64,000 nt of DNA from Rhodocyclaceae bacterium (GCA_016721505.1 JADKHX010000008.1:179573-243572), one strand, 5' to 3'. Shown: positions 1-8,977, counted from the first letter of the stretch. The notes: generated from the letters alone by a model not told the origin. Numbers and translations are program-made.

Positions 1-921
1 CGCACGCGCCTTATCGGTCGCGAGCGTGGTTACCACGGGGTAAATTTTGGTGGTATGTCGGTTGGCGGCATGACGGCGAATCGCAAAGTTTTTTCGCCGG
101 TGATGATCCCTGGTGTCGACCATATCCGTCACACCCACAGCTTAGGCGACATGGCTTTTTCCAAGGGGCAACCCACTTGGGGTACGCATCTGGCAGATGA
201 CCTGGAACGCCTGGTCACACTACACGATGCTTCAAATATCGCGGCGCTAATCGTCGAGCCGGTCGCCGGTTCAGCGGGCGTTTTGGTGCCGCCGGTGGGC
301 TATCTGGATCGCTTGCGCGAGACCTGCGACAAGCACGGTATCTTGTTGATATTTGATGAAGTGATTACCGCTTTCGGGCGTATCGGCGCGGCCTTCGGTG
401 CGCAACGCCTTGGTGTTACGCCAGACATCATTACCGTGGCCAAAGGTTTGACCAATGGCGTGATTCCGATGGGTGCGGTGTTGGTGAAAGAATCGGTTTA
501 TCAAGCGCTGACCAATTGCCCGGAAAATTTGATTGAACTATTTCACGGCTACACCTACTCGGGTCACCCGGTTGCAGCAGCGGCGGGTTTGGCGACTTTG
601 CAGTGTTATGACGACGAGGCAACGTTTGTTCAAGTGCGCAACATCGAAGGCGTTTTCGAGACGCTGTTGCATGAGCTGAAAGCTGAGCCGCATGTCGTCG
701 ATATTCGTAATTTTGGACTGATGGGCGGCATTGAATTGACATCGCGTGTCGGCAGTGCTGGCGCGCGTGGCACGGAAGCTTACTTGCGTTGTTTTGCTGA
801 AGGCGTGGTGATAAGAAACACCGGCGACATCATTGCGCTCTCGCCGTTCTTTAATTCGACCGAGGACGAACTCATCCGCATCATCGACACCGTCCGCCGC
901 GCGCTGCGCGCGATTGACTAG
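1..921 (+). CDS. omega-amino acid--pyruvate aminotransferase (class III, PLP), 5' partial
   Basis: The frame is open from base 1, so the gene starts upstream of the window; about 306 C-terminal residues remain. It is a fold-type I, class III aminotransferase. The FDEVITAFGR motif holds the pyridine-ring Asp and TVAKGLTNG holds the Schiff-base Lys. The order and spacing fit beta-alanine/omega-amino acid:pyruvate transaminases, which move an amino group from beta-alanine, GABA-like or diamine-derived substrates to pyruvate. The semialdehyde dehydrogenase 9 nt downstream would oxidise the aldehyde product, so the two act in sequence and are probably co-transcribed. The exact substrate is inferred from this pairing; other class III enzymes (GABA or putrescine transaminase) remain possible. 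Confidence 0.85.
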   Translation, partial: RTRLIGRERGYHGVNFGGMSVGGMTANRKVFSPVMIPGVDHIRHTHSLGDMAFSKGQPTWGTHLADDLERLVTLHDASNIAALIVEPVAGSAGVLVPPVGYLDRLRETCDKHGILLIFDEVITAFGRIGAAFGAQRLGVTPDIITVAKGLTNGVIPMGAVLVKESVYQALTNCPENLIELFHGYTYSGHPVAAAAGLATLQCYDDEATFVQVRNIEGVFETLLHELKAEPHVVDIRNFGLMGGIELTSRVGSAGARGTEAYLRCFAEGVVIRNTGDIIALSPFFNSTEDELIRIIDTVRRALRAID

Positions 922-929
922 GGGCGCAC

Positions 930-2432
930 ATGGACACACTAGGGCACTGGATAAACGGCGCGGTGGTAGCTGATGCCGCCTCTACGCAAACTCGCACGCA
1001 GGCGGTATTCAATCCGGCTACCGGCGCGGTCGCGCGAAAAGTAGCAATGGCCTCCAAGGCCACCGTGGAGTCTGCCATCGCCGCCGCCGCGGCGGCTTTC
1101 CCGGCTTGGCGCGACACGCCACCGCTGAAACGCGCGCGGGTGATGTTCAAGTTCAAGGAACTGATCGAACGCCACGCCGACCGCATCGTTCATGCCATCA
1201 CCGAAGAGCATGGCAAAGTATGGGACGACGCCTTGGGCGAATTGCAGCGCGGCATTGAAGTGGTTGAATATGCCTGCGGCGCACCCGACTTGCTCAAGGG
1301 CGAACACAGTCGCGATGTCGGTCCGGAGATTGATTCCTGGTCGGAAATGCGCCCGCTTGGCGTGGTGGCCGGCATTACGCCATTCAACTTTCCGGCGATG
1401 GTGCCGATGTGGATGTTCCCGCTGGCGATCGTCTGCGGCAACTGCTTCATCCTCAAGCCATCGGAGAAGGATCCCGGCACGGCGATGATTCTGGCCGAAC
1501 TGTTGACCGAAGCCGGGCTGCCGGCGGGCGTGTTCAATGTCGTCAATGGTGACAAGGAAGCGGTTGATACCTTGCTCACCGACCCTCGGATTCAGGCGGT
1601 CAGCTTTGTTGGTTCGACACCGATTGCGCAATACATTTATTCCACCGGCACCGCCCACGGCAAACGCGTGCAAGCACTGGGCGGCGCGAAAAATCATGCG
1701 GTAGTAATGCCGGATGCTGATCTCGACAACGCCGTCAACGCAGTGATGGGTGCCGCTTACGGTTCCTGCGGCGAGCGCTGCATGGCGATCTCTGTGGTGG
1801 TGGCGGTCGGTGACGGGGTTGCCGATGCGTTGATTGCCAAACTGGCGCCGAAAGTTCGCGCGCTGAAGGTCGGCAACGGTATGGATCGCAGCAGCGAGAT
1901 GGGCCCGCTGGTAAGTGGTCCGCATCGTGACAAGGTGCGCGGTTACATCGACAGTGCCGAGGCCGATGGCGCGACAGTGGTGGTCGATGGGCGCGGCCTC
2001 GTTATCGCTGGCCACGAAGCCGGATATTTCCTCGGCGGCACCCTCCTTGATCGCGTCACACCCAGCATGCAAAGTTATCGCGAAGAAATTTTCGGGCCGG
2101 TGTTGCAAGTCGTTCGCGTACCGACGCTGGAGGCCGCGATCGGCTTGATTGAAGCGCATGAGTACGGCAACGGCGTGTGCATCTTCACCACCAACGGCGG
2201 TACCGCGCGGGCATTCTCGAACACCATCAACATCGGCATGGTCGGCATCAATGTACCGCTGCCGGTGCCGGTGGCCTATCACTCGTTTGGTGGCTGGAAG
2301 CGTTCGCTGTTCGGCGACTTGTCGATCTACGGGCCGGACGGAATTCGCTTCTACACCCGCCGCAAAACACTGACGCAACGCTGGCCCATGACGCCGTTGG
2401 CCAGCGCGCAGTTTTCATTTCCAAGTAATTAA
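930..2432 (+). CDS. mmsA: CoA-acylating methylmalonate-semialdehyde dehydrogenase
   Basis: A 500-residue aldehyde dehydrogenase of the MmsA/IolA/BauC type. It oxidises malonate or methylmalonate semialdehyde to acetyl- or propionyl-CoA with NAD+ and CoA. Visible signatures are GITPFNFPAMVPMW (cofactor-binding Asn region), SFVGSTPIAQYIY, the catalytic Cys in GERCMAIS as is typical of this CoA-dependent subgroup, and EEIFGPVLQV. Length matches the family. The ATG follows an AGGGG ribosome site 6 nt upstream and lies 9 nt after the aminotransferase stop. With that aminotransferase it forms a beta-alanine or valine-type catabolic pair. A dispersed repeat copy lies 20 nt after the stop. Confidence 0.93.
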   Translation: MDTLGHWINGAVVADAASTQTRTQAVFNPATGAVARKVAMASKATVESAIAAAAAAFPAWRDTPPLKRARVMFKFKELIERHADRIVHAITEEHGKVWDDALGELQRGIEVVEYACGAPDLLKGEHSRDVGPEIDSWSEMRPLGVVAGITPFNFPAMVPMWMFPLAIVCGNCFILKPSEKDPGTAMILAELLTEAGLPAGVFNVVNGDKEAVDTLLTDPRIQAVSFVGSTPIAQYIYSTGTAHGKRVQALGGAKNHAVVMPDADLDNAVNAVMGAAYGSCGERCMAISVVVAVGDGVADALIAKLAPKVRALKVGNGMDRSSEMGPLVSGPHRDKVRGYIDSAEADGATVVVDGRGLVIAGHEAGYFLGGTLLDRVTPSMQSYREEIFGPVLQVVRVPTLEAAIGLIEAHEYGNGVCIFTTNGGTARAFSNTINIGMVGINVPLPVPVAYHSFGGWKRSLFGDLSIYGPDGIRFYTRRKTLTQRWPMTPLASAQFSFPSN

Positions 2433-2452
2433 ACCCGCCGAATGGCGTGCCT

Positions 2453-2501
2453 CGCCAGTTGGTGCTGGTGATGGAATGGCCCGCTCATCGGCCACACGCT
2501 G
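2453..2501 (+). repeat. dispersed repeat copy 1 (long form)
   Basis: Core CCAGTTGGTGCTGG followed by TGATGGAATGGCCCGC and then a GGCCACACGCTG tail. It is nearly identical over 49 nt to the copy at 58536-58584. It lies just after the mmsA stop, in the same direction as mmsA. Two small stems are possible, CCAG/CTGG and TGGCC/GGCCA. Confidence 0.9.
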
Positions 2502-2531
2502 TTAGTCAGAACAAAAAGCGAAGGCCACTTC

Positions 2532-3887
2532 ATGAGTAAAAGTAGAAACCAAGTGCTGGAGATCGCTCAGCAATGGATCACCGATAACCGCATCGAATAT
2601 GTGCTGGCGCAATTCGTCGACATTCACGGCACCGCCAAAACCAAGATGGTGCCGGCGCGTCATTTGGATCTGATCACCACCACCGGCGCCGGATTTTCCG
2701 GCTACGCAATCTGGGGCACAGGCATCCCGCGCAATGGCGGCGACTACTACGCGCGTGCCGATCTACCGACCTTGTCTTTGGTGCCGTGGCTGCCGGGTTA
2801 TGCGCGGGTTGCCAGTGATGGCTACGTGCATGGCAAACTGCATGCGCTGTGTTCGCGTGTGCTGCTCAAGACCCAGGTTGCGCGTCTGGCCGAACGCGGA
2901 TGGACGCTTAACACTGGACTGGAGCCGGAGTTCACCCTGCTCAAACGCGATGGCAAGGGTGGCTACACCGCGGCAGATGACTTCGATGTACTTGACAAAG
3001 CCAGCTACGATTACAAGTGCATGACGCGCCCGAACAACCGGCAGTTTCTGGAACGTGTCACCGAGGCGATGGCGACCGTCGGTGCCGATGTGTATCAAAT
3101 CGATCACGAGGACGCCACCGGCCAATACGAAATCAATTATGTCTATTCCGATGCGCTGACCAGTGCCGACCGCTACATTTTCTTCAAGATGGCGGCCAGC
3201 TTCGCTGCAGAAGAGTTGGGCATGTTGTGCAGCTTTATGCCCAAGCCATTCGCCAATCGCGCCGGCAGCGGTCTGCATTTTCACGTCTCTTTGGCCGATG
3301 CGGCCGGAGCGAATCTGATGGAAGACAAGGCCGACAAAAATGGCTATGAATTGAGCCAGCTTGGCTACCATTTTCTCGCCGGCATCTTGCATCACGCGCC
3401 GGCGCTGACCGCGCTGTGTGCGCCCACTGTCAATAGCTACAAGCGTTTGGTGGTCGGCAATTCGCTCTCCGGCGCAACCTGGGCGCCAGCTTACATTGCC
3501 TATGGCGACAATCGTACGGTGTTGGCGCGCTGCCCAGGCGGCCGCATCGAATGGCGACTAGCGGACGCAGGCGCGAACCCGTATTTGGTCACTGCCGGAT
3601 TAATTGCCGCCGGGCTTGATGGCATCGACCGCAAACTCAGCGTCGGGCAAAAGCACGACGATGATTTGTACGACTACACGCCGGAGCAACTCGCCGCCGC
3701 TGGTATTAAGTGCGTACCGCAACATTTGGGCGAGGCAGTTGATGCGCTGGTGGCTGATCAGGAATTGACCAGCGCTTTAGGCCACGAATTTGTCGCCGAA
3801 TTCGCGCGACTGAAGCGTATGGAGTGGATCGAATATCTGCGCCACGTTTCGGATTGGGAAATGAAGCGCTACGCGGATTTCTTTTAA
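2532..3887 (+). CDS. glnT: type III glutamate--ammonia ligase / gamma-glutamyl-amine ligase family
   Basis: A 451-residue glutamine synthetase-superfamily enzyme. It shows GLEPEF (metal Glu), [12 protein letters not shown] (substrate/metal), [11 protein letters not shown] (metal His), NSYKRL and [16 protein letters not shown]. It resembles GlnT and the GmaS/PuuA-like group that ligate glutamate to ammonia or to small amines using ATP. Location between an aminotransferase pair and, converging from the right, a PuuB-like oxidase and agmatinase suggests amine gamma-glutamylation (for example of putrescine) rather than bulk glutamine supply; this is inference. The ATG has AAGG 8 nt upstream. Its stop lies only 3 nt from the end of the convergent oxidase gene, with no terminator visible between them. 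Confidence 0.85.
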   Translation: MSKSRNQVLEIAQQWITDNRIEYVLAQFVDIHGTAKTKMVPARHLDLITTTGAGFSGYAIWGTGIPRNGGDYYARADLPTLSLVPWLPGYARVASDGYVHGKLHALCSRVLLKTQVARLAERGWTLNTGLEPEFTLLKRDGKGGYTAADDFDVLDKASYDYKCMTRPNNRQFLERVTEAMATVGADVYQIDHEDATGQYEINYVYSDALTSADRYIFFKMAASFAAEELGMLCSFMPKPFANRAGSGLHFHVSLADAAGANLMEDKADKNGYELSQLGYHFLAGILHHAPALTALCAPTVNSYKRLVVGNSLSGATWAPAYIAYGDNRTVLARCPGGRIEWRLADAGANPYLVTAGLIAAGLDGIDRKLSVGQKHDDDLYDYTPEQLAAAGIKCVPQHLGEAVDALVADQELTSALGHEFVAEFARLKRMEWIEYLRHVSDWEMKRYADFF

Positions 3888-3890
3888 GCG

Positions 3891-5204
3891 CTAAACCATA
3901 TCCCGCAACTGATACCACAGCATGCCGAGCACCAATGCGGGTGTTCGCAACAGCTTTCCGCCGGGAAACGGGAAGTGTTTTAGCCGCGCGTAAATGTCAA
4001 AGCGTTCAGCTTGTCCGGCAATAGTTTCCGCCACCAACTTCCCGGCGATGCCGGTCAACGCCAGGCCGTGACCTGAGAAGCCCTGCAAGTAGTAAATATT
4101 GTCGGCAACGCGACCGAAATCCGGTGAGCGGTTCATGGTGATATCGACAAAACCGCCCCACGAGTAATCGACTTTGACACTCTCACCGAGTTGCGGAAAT
4201 ACTTTGAGCATGCGCGCGCGCATGCTGCTGTCGAGATCAATCGGTGTCATCGTGCTGTAACTGACACGTCCACCAAAGATCAAGCGATTGTCGTTGCTCG
4301 GGCGGAAATAATCGAGGATGAAATTGCTGTCGCAGACTGCCGCGCGACCTTTGGTCAGGCTGGCGGCCAGCTCGGGCGACAAGGGATTGGAGGCCACTAC
4401 ATAGGTGCCGACCGGCATGATCCGCGCGTCAATTTCCGGCACCAGCTTGCCCAGATAGCAATTGCCGGCGAGGACGATGAAACGGCAACGCACTTCGCCA
4501 CTGGCAGTACGCACCACCGGATTGGCACCGCGCGTAATCGCCGTGGCGCGACTGTGCTCAAAAATCTTTGCCCCCGCCGCGAGCGCTGCTTTGGCAATGC
4601 CGCGCGTGTATTTGAGCGGGTGCAAGTGACCCGAGCGGGCGTCGTGATAGCCGGCATGAAAACGCGGGCTGGAAATCCACTGGCCGATGTCTTGCGGCGC
4701 AATCCAGGTTTGATCGGAATAGGCGAATTTGTCGCGAGTGAAATCAAAGCCCTCGCGCAATGCGGCGGATTTACGTTTGTTCACCGCCAGATACAGCCAA
4801 CCGGGAACATAGTCGCAATCAATCGCGTAGTCCTTGATCCGTTGGCGAACCAGATCGGTGCCTTCGACCGAAATATCCCAGGCGCGTTTGGCGTCACTCA
4901 GCCCGAGTTGATCGACGTAGGGCTCATCATTGGCGTGACCGACGATGACTTGCCCGCCATTGCGACCGGAAGCACCCCAACCAATTTGCATGCCTTCTAA
5001 CACTGCGACCGAAAAGCCGCGCGCGCGCAACTCAAGCGCCGCGGAAAGCCCAGCCAATCCGCCGCCGACTACACACACGTCGGCAGTCTCGACGCCGCTC
5101 AGTGGCGCAGATACAGTCTGTTCCGGCGAACTGGCTAGATAGTAGGAACGGCGCGTCAGCTCGGCTTCATCGGCAAGACCGGTGCGCACACTGACGCTGC
5201 TCAT
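3891..5204 (-). CDS. FAD-dependent amine oxidoreductase, PuuB-like (gamma-glutamylputrescine oxidase family)
   Basis: A 437-residue DAO-family flavoprotein. The Rossmann motif VCVVGGGLAGLSAALE lies near residue 43, GASGRNGGQVIVGH binds FAD as in PuuB/SolA-type oxidases, and the C-terminal GFSGHGLALTGIAGKL closes the FAD site. The start chosen is the ATG at 5204 because it overlaps the speB stop as ATGA, giving translational coupling; a frame extension to 5240 runs into speB. PuuB oxidises gamma-glutamylputrescine to the aldehyde with H2O2 release. Coupling to agmatinase, which makes putrescine or an analogous amine, supports a polyamine role. Other glycine or sarcosine-type substrates cannot be excluded. 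Confidence 0.85.
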   Translation of the reverse strand: MSSVSVRTGLADEAELTRRSYYLASSPEQTVSAPLSGVETADVCVVGGGLAGLSAALELRARGFSVAVLEGMQIGWGASGRNGGQVIVGHANDEPYVDQLGLSDAKRAWDISVEGTDLVRQRIKDYAIDCDYVPGWLYLAVNKRKSAALREGFDFTRDKFAYSDQTWIAPQDIGQWISSPRFHAGYHDARSGHLHPLKYTRGIAKAALAAGAKIFEHSRATAITRGANPVVRTASGEVRCRFIVLAGNCYLGKLVPEIDARIMPVGTYVVASNPLSPELAASLTKGRAAVCDSNFILDYFRPSNDNRLIFGGRVSYSTMTPIDLDSSMRARMLKVFPQLGESVKVDYSWGGFVDITMNRSPDFGRVADNIYYLQGFSGHGLALTGIAGKLVAETIAGQAERFDIYARLKHFPFPGGKLLRTPALVLGMLWYQLRDMV

Positions 5205-6148
5205 GCGGGTTTCTTGACTTGCCCGCAAAGATAGGTCCATGCCAAAGTCGCGGCAACATTGGTGGTCAATTCGGCGTGATCGTAGGCTGGGGCAACTTCC
5301 ACCATGTCCATGCCGACGAAAGGTAGATCAGCCATCAGCTCAAGCAGAGTCATCGCCTGCGCGCTGGTCAGCCCGCCCGGCTCCGGCGTGCCAGTGCCGG
5401 GTGCGAAAGCCGGGTCAAGCGCGTCAATGTCGAAACTCAGATAAACAGCCGGTGAGTTGGTGCTGGCGACACGCCGTTTAATTTCGTTGACCACCACGGC
5501 GAGCTGATCTTCGCTATGGCATCCGCGCAACTGGCGCGCCGTGAATACGCGACCACCGACGGTATTCACATACTCGCGCGCCTCACGTAATCCCGATGAG
5601 CGGATGCCGATTTGAATAGTTGCTTCTGGATTTACCAGACCTTCTTGTATCGCCTCATAGGTCCATGTGCCATGACCTGACGGCTCACCGAAGTGATCAG
5701 TCCAGGTGTCGCAATGAGCATCAAAATGTACCAGTGCTAGCGGACGCCCATAAATTCTTTTGTACACGCGCAGCAAAGGCAAGGTAACTGAGTGGTCACC
5801 GCCTAACCAGAGCATGTGATATTTGCTGATCAACTCATCAGCCAGAGGCATCAGCGCATGGCGCATGCCTTCCAAACTGGTATTGGGCAAAGATAAATCA
5901 CCCGCATCTCCGAGTTGGCCCAGTGGCGAAACATCAAAAAAAGGATGCATGCCTTCGCACAACATATGGCTCGCCCGTCGAATTGCCGAAGGGCCGAAGC
6001 GTGCGCCCGGACGATTGGTCACGCAGCCATCCCAGGCAATTCCGGCGACTGCAAAGCGGCTGTCTGCGGCATCGACAAGGTTAGGTGCTTTGAGAAAATT
6101 TGCGGCGCTTAGAAACGCAAACGCATGGTTCGAGTCGTTAGTAATCAT
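5201..6148 (-). CDS. speB: agmatinase / guanidino-acid ureohydrolase
   Basis: A 315-residue arginase/agmatinase-fold enzyme with the full binuclear Mn site: GGDHS, DAHCDTW, and SFDIDALDPAFAPGTGTPEP. It hydrolyses agmatine (or a related guanidino compound such as guanidinobutyrate) to an amine and urea. The stop overlaps the start of the PuuB-like gene by 4 nt, and yacG ends 16 nt upstream. Oddity: just before the metal motif, the codons for RRVASTNSPA carry the antisense of the window's dispersed repeat (5455-5478), a 23-nt exact match to its consensus. From memory of the family this stretch is usually a few residues shorter. Substrate assignment rests on the neighbouring PuuB-like oxidase. 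Confidence 0.92.
   Translation of the reverse strand: MITNDSNHAFAFLSAANFLKAPNLVDAADSRFAVAGIAWDGCVTNRPGARFGPSAIRRASHMLCEGMHPFFDVSPLGQLGDAGDLSLPNTSLEGMRHALMPLADELISKYHMLWLGGDHSVTLPLLRVYKRIYGRPLALVHFDAHCDTWTDHFGEPSGHGTWTYEAIQEGLVNPEATIQIGIRSSGLREAREYVNTVGGRVFTARQLRGCHSEDQLAVVVNEIKRRVASTNSPAVYLSFDIDALDPAFAPGTGTPEPGGLTSAQAMTLLELMADLPFVGMDMVEVAPAYDHAELTTNVAATLAWTYLCGQVKKPA
5455..5478 (+). repeat. dispersed repeat core embedded in the speB coding sequence
   Basis: The plus strand reads AGTTGGTGCTGGCGACACGC followed by CGTT, matching the intergenic repeat family. It sits inside speB, which is on the minus strand, so speB translates the reverse complement of the repeat. The frame stays open through it. 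Confidence 0.8.
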
Positions 6149-6164
6149 GGTCTTCTTTTAAAAA

Positions 6165-6374
6165 TCAGTTGGGTCGTTCGTTGCCGTTGTCAGCGTCTTC
6201 AATTTTGTCTTCCAGGCTGACCGCAGCGATGGCGTAGTCGCCGCTCGCCCACGCACCAAGGTCGATGCCCTTGCAACGCGCTGAACAAAACGGTCGATAT
6301 GAACTGGCTTCCGTCCATAGCACTGGTTCGCCACATTGCGGGCAGGAAACGCTGCGGGGAGATTTTGTAGTCAT
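6165..6374 (-). CDS. yacG: DNA gyrase inhibitor YacG (small zinc protein)
   Basis: A 69-residue protein with the YacG zinc knuckle: CPQCGEPV, then [19 protein letters not shown] and a DYAI segment. Four Cys (CxxC ... CxxxC) bind one zinc. E. coli YacG binds GyrB and blocks DNA binding by gyrase. The ATG at 6374 starts the conserved protein; the open frame upstream has no YacG similarity and would overlap amrS. It lies 4 nt after amrS and 16 nt before speB, so it is in the same transcript. YacG is usually next to coaE or pilD, so this location with AmmeMemoRadiSam genes is unusual. Confidence 0.93.
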   Translation of the reverse strand: MTTKSPRSVSCPQCGEPVLWTEASSYRPFCSARCKGIDLGAWASGDYAIAAVSLEDKIEDADNGNERPN

Positions 6375-6378
6375 AAAT

Positions 6379-7488
6379 TTAACTTGCCGCCTGCACATGC
6401 AGGGGTATGCGTTTGGGGCCGAAAGCGCCGCTGAATTGTTTGTAGCGTCCCGCGATTTGCGTGCCGCAATTTGGACAGGCACCCTGCTCGCTCAAATCGT
6501 AGTGGCGAATGTTGTACCAGTCACGAATCACACCCGCGTGCTGGCAGTTCGGACAAAGCGTTGTACCGCCTGCGGTGTCATGCACGTTACCGGTGTAAAC
6601 GTAATGCAGCCCCGCATCCATCGCAATGCGGCGCGCGCGGGTTAGCGTGGCTGGAGGCGTAGCAGGTACGTCGGGCATCTTGAAGTCGGGATGAAAAGCG
6701 GTGAAATGTAGCGGCACATCGGGGCCCAATTCCTTGGCGACCCAACGTGACAAGGCAGTGAGTTCGGCGTCAGAATCGTTATGGCCGGGAATTAGCAAAG
6801 TCGTGATTTCCATCCAGCAATTGGTCTCGTGATGCACCATTACCAGCAAGTCGAGCACCGGTTGCAAACGTGCGCCGCAGAGTTTGAAATAAAACTCATC
6901 AGTGAAGCCTTTGAGATCCACATTCGCCGCATCCATTTTGGAATAGAACTCGCGTGCTGGCGCGAGATGCATATAGCCCGCTGTCACCGCCACAGTCTTG
7001 ATGCCGAGGTCGTGGCACGCGTCGGCGGTGTCCATCGCGTACTCGGCAAAAATTATTGGATCATTGTAGGTAAAAGCCACGCTGGTGGCCTGGTGTTGTA
7101 ATGCTGCCTGGGCAATCGCTTGCGGCGTGGCATCGGCCATCAATCTATCCATGTCGCGCGATTTTGAGATGTCCCAATTCTGACAAAACTTGCAGGCCAG
7201 ATTGCAGCCCGCCGTGCCAAACGAGAGCACGCTTGAACCGGGATAAAAATGATTCAGTGGTTTTTTTTCTATCGGGTCGATGCAAAAACCGGAGCTGCGG
7301 CCATAGGTGGTCAGCACCAATTCGCCGTCGTGCATGGCGCGCACGAAACATGCGGCGCGCTGACCTTCGTGCAATTTGCATTCACGCGGACACAAGTCGC
7401 ATTGGATGCGCTCGTCATCAAGCCTGTGCCACCAGCGCGCAGGGGTGCCGGTGATAGCTTGGGCGCGACTGCTCACGCTTCTTTCCAT
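6379..7488 (-). CDS. amrS: AmmeMemoRadiSam system radical SAM enzyme
   Basis: A 369-residue radical SAM protein, PflA-like. The N-terminal [14 protein letters not shown] segment is followed by [11 protein letters not shown], the CxxxCxxC that binds the SAM [4Fe-4S] cluster. The C terminus has a zinc-ribbon-like pair of motifs, CPNCQHAG and CPNCGTQI. The ATG at 7488 overlaps the end of amrB/A by 16 nt; a frame extension to 7602 lies inside that gene. The AmmeMemoRadiSam trio (AMMECR1, Memo, radical SAM) is widely conserved but its reaction is not established as far as I know. Here it sits upstream of yacG, speB and a PuuB-like oxidase in one unit. Confidence 0.93.
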   Translation of the reverse strand: MERSVSSRAQAITGTPARWWHRLDDERIQCDLCPRECKLHEGQRAACFVRAMHDGELVLTTYGRSSGFCIDPIEKKPLNHFYPGSSVLSFGTAGCNLACKFCQNWDISKSRDMDRLMADATPQAIAQAALQHQATSVAFTYNDPIIFAEYAMDTADACHDLGIKTVAVTAGYMHLAPAREFYSKMDAANVDLKGFTDEFYFKLCGARLQPVLDLLVMVHHETNCWMEITTLLIPGHNDSDAELTALSRWVAKELGPDVPLHFTAFHPDFKMPDVPATPPATLTRARRIAMDAGLHYVYTGNVHDTAGGTTLCPNCQHAGVIRDWYNIRHYDLSEQGACPNCGTQIAGRYKQFSGAFGPKRIPLHVQAAS

Positions 7489-8834
7489 TTCTGCACACCG
7501 TAGCGAAATAGCTTGATGCCTTCGGGCCAAGCATCGGCAGGTAATCCGGCTTTTTGTTTCAGGTGCGCCATGAAAGAATTCGGCTCGGGAATTTGCTCCC
7601 ACACTTCCGGCAGAAAAGTGCTGCGTAGGTTACCTGCCACAAGAATGATGCCGTCAATATTTGGGCGAAGTTGACTCAAAGCATCGGCTTCACTAACGAA
7701 TTGCATGGGCGATGGTTTGGTCAGCAGCGAGACTTCTACTTTGATGCGTTGGAATTCCTCTGCCGTCAGCGGTTTGAAACGTGGATCGCGAAACGCGGCA
7801 CTGGCAGCGTTGGCGCGCACGTCATCGCCCAAAGCGCGATGCGCTTCGAGCGAGCCTATGCAACCGCGCAACTGACCGTCGAGTGTCAGCGTGACAAAGG
7901 TCGCGCCGAGATTGGCAAATTCAGGATGGCTGGCGCTGGATGACGTGCCACCGAAATGCGCGGCGATGGCATTGCGCGCGTTGGCCAAAAGTACCGGGCC
8001 AATTGGTGGTGGTTCGTACAGCCCGAAGGAAGCGTAGCCAACCACACGCGCTCTATCGCCCGCGGTATCGCCCGAATTGCATTGCGCCAAACGGGCAATT
8101 GTCATGCCGCGACGGCGCGCGACGTGGAGCAAACCGTTAATCGGCATCGCGCCGCAGGCCTGGTCGTAACTGGTTAGCAGTTCCAGCTTGAGGATGTGTT
8201 CGGCGGTGTCATTGTCTATTTGTTGCGCTTCGTCGTAGGTGTGAAAATGCGATAGGTCCGAGCTAGCCACAATCAGCGTTTCGTCACCGCCCCATAGCCG
8301 GTCGATTAACGCGGCAACTTCCATTACCGAAGTCTGACCAACGGCCAGCGGAACCAGCGAAAAATCTCCCAGCACGGTTTGCAAAAAAGGCAGATGAACT
8401 TCAAGCGAATGTTCCTGCGCATGAGCGGCATCGTTGGCTACCACACAGGGCAAATCGGCCAGTGCGTTGATCGCGTGGCGATCCAGCGGAATATCACCTA
8501 GCGGCGTCGAAAAACAATCCACCGTCGGCGCGGCAACCCCCTGCACCGCAACGCGATGTGTCGGGCCGAGCAACACTACGCGGTGTATCGTGTTGCGCTG
8601 CGCGGCGATCAGCGCATAAGCGCGTCCGGCGGTTACGCCTGAATAGATGTAGCCGGCGTGAGGCACGATGAGCGCTTTGAGTTTGTTTGACGCCGTATCA
8701 CTAGCACCAACTGGCGCAGTGGCATTAGTGGCAACCCCAAGGCAACGCGAAAGTTCGCGGCGCAAAGATTCCGCATCCGCCGGATAAAACGATCCGGCGA
8801 CGGCAGGCGGGCGAACGTGAGTGATTGCATTCAT
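7473..8834 (-). CDS. amrB: AmmeMemoRadiSam system protein B (Memo) fused to protein A (AMMECR1)
   Basis: A 453-residue fusion. Residues about 5-270 are the Memo domain, with the conserved metal-site-like residues in VPHAGYIYSG, GPTHRVAVQG, SSDLSHFHTYDEA and a Cys in AQCNSGDTAGD. Residues about 280-453 are AMMECR1, with the invariant LRGCIGSLEAHR. Fusion of B and A is known in bacteria. The ATG at 8834 begins just before the conserved AVAGSFYP motif; further upstream codons are not conserved in type. Oddity: the linker encoding PVGASDTAS, just before the first Memo motif, is made of a sense-orientation copy of the dispersed repeat (8688-8717). It is the first gene of the five-gene minus-strand unit. 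Confidence 0.93.
   Translation of the reverse strand: MNAITHVRPPAVAGSFYPADAESLRRELSRCLGVATNATAPVGASDTASNKLKALIVPHAGYIYSGVTAGRAYALIAAQRNTIHRVVLLGPTHRVAVQGVAAPTVDCFSTPLGDIPLDRHAINALADLPCVVANDAAHAQEHSLEVHLPFLQTVLGDFSLVPLAVGQTSVMEVAALIDRLWGGDETLIVASSDLSHFHTYDEAQQIDNDTAEHILKLELLTSYDQACGAMPINGLLHVARRRGMTIARLAQCNSGDTAGDRARVVGYASFGLYEPPPIGPVLLANARNAIAAHFGGTSSSASHPEFANLGATFVTLTLDGQLRGCIGSLEAHRALGDDVRANAASAAFRDPRFKPLTAEEFQRIKVEVSLLTKPSPMQFVSEADALSQLRPNIDGIILVAGNLRSTFLPEVWEQIPEPNSFMAHLKQKAGLPADAWPEGIKLFRYGVQKWKEA
8688..8717 (-). repeat. dispersed repeat copy embedded in amrB/A coding sequence
   Basis: On the minus strand it reads CGCCAGTTGGTGCTAGTGAT followed by ACGGCGTCA, two differences from the short-form consensus over about 30 nt. 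It encodes a variable linker of the Memo domain and keeps the frame open. Confidence 0.8.
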
Positions 8835-8910
8835 GCTGATTTGGTACGGCTGGGCTATGGCGGAATGGTACATGACTAAGCAGCAAAAAATACTCCGGAT
8901 TGAATGCACG

Positions 8911-8977
8911 TGTAGGTCGGAATTTATTCCGACGCGGCGATGAAACGGAAAAGCGTCGGAATAAATTCCGACCTACA
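8911..8977. repeat. perfect 25-bp inverted repeat (REP/hairpin element)
   Basis: The arms 8911-8935 and 8953-8977 are exact reverse complements (left arm begins TGTAGGTCGGAATTTATTCC) with a 17-nt loop. It lies between the divergent amrB/A and mgtE starts. Elements of the form GTAGGTCGGAAT...ATTCCGACCTAC are common extragenic palindromes in proteobacteria (recollection). The transcript would form a very stable hairpin. Confidence 0.9.

Noticed and set aside
939..2378. 479-codon open frame on the minus strand opposite mmsA
   Set aside because: It is the shadow of a GC-rich gene; the plus-strand product has all dehydrogenase motifs and this one has none.
4191..5000. 269-codon plus-strand frame opposite the PuuB-like gene
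   Set aside because: Antisense shadow with no domain pattern; the minus strand has the flavoprotein motifs.
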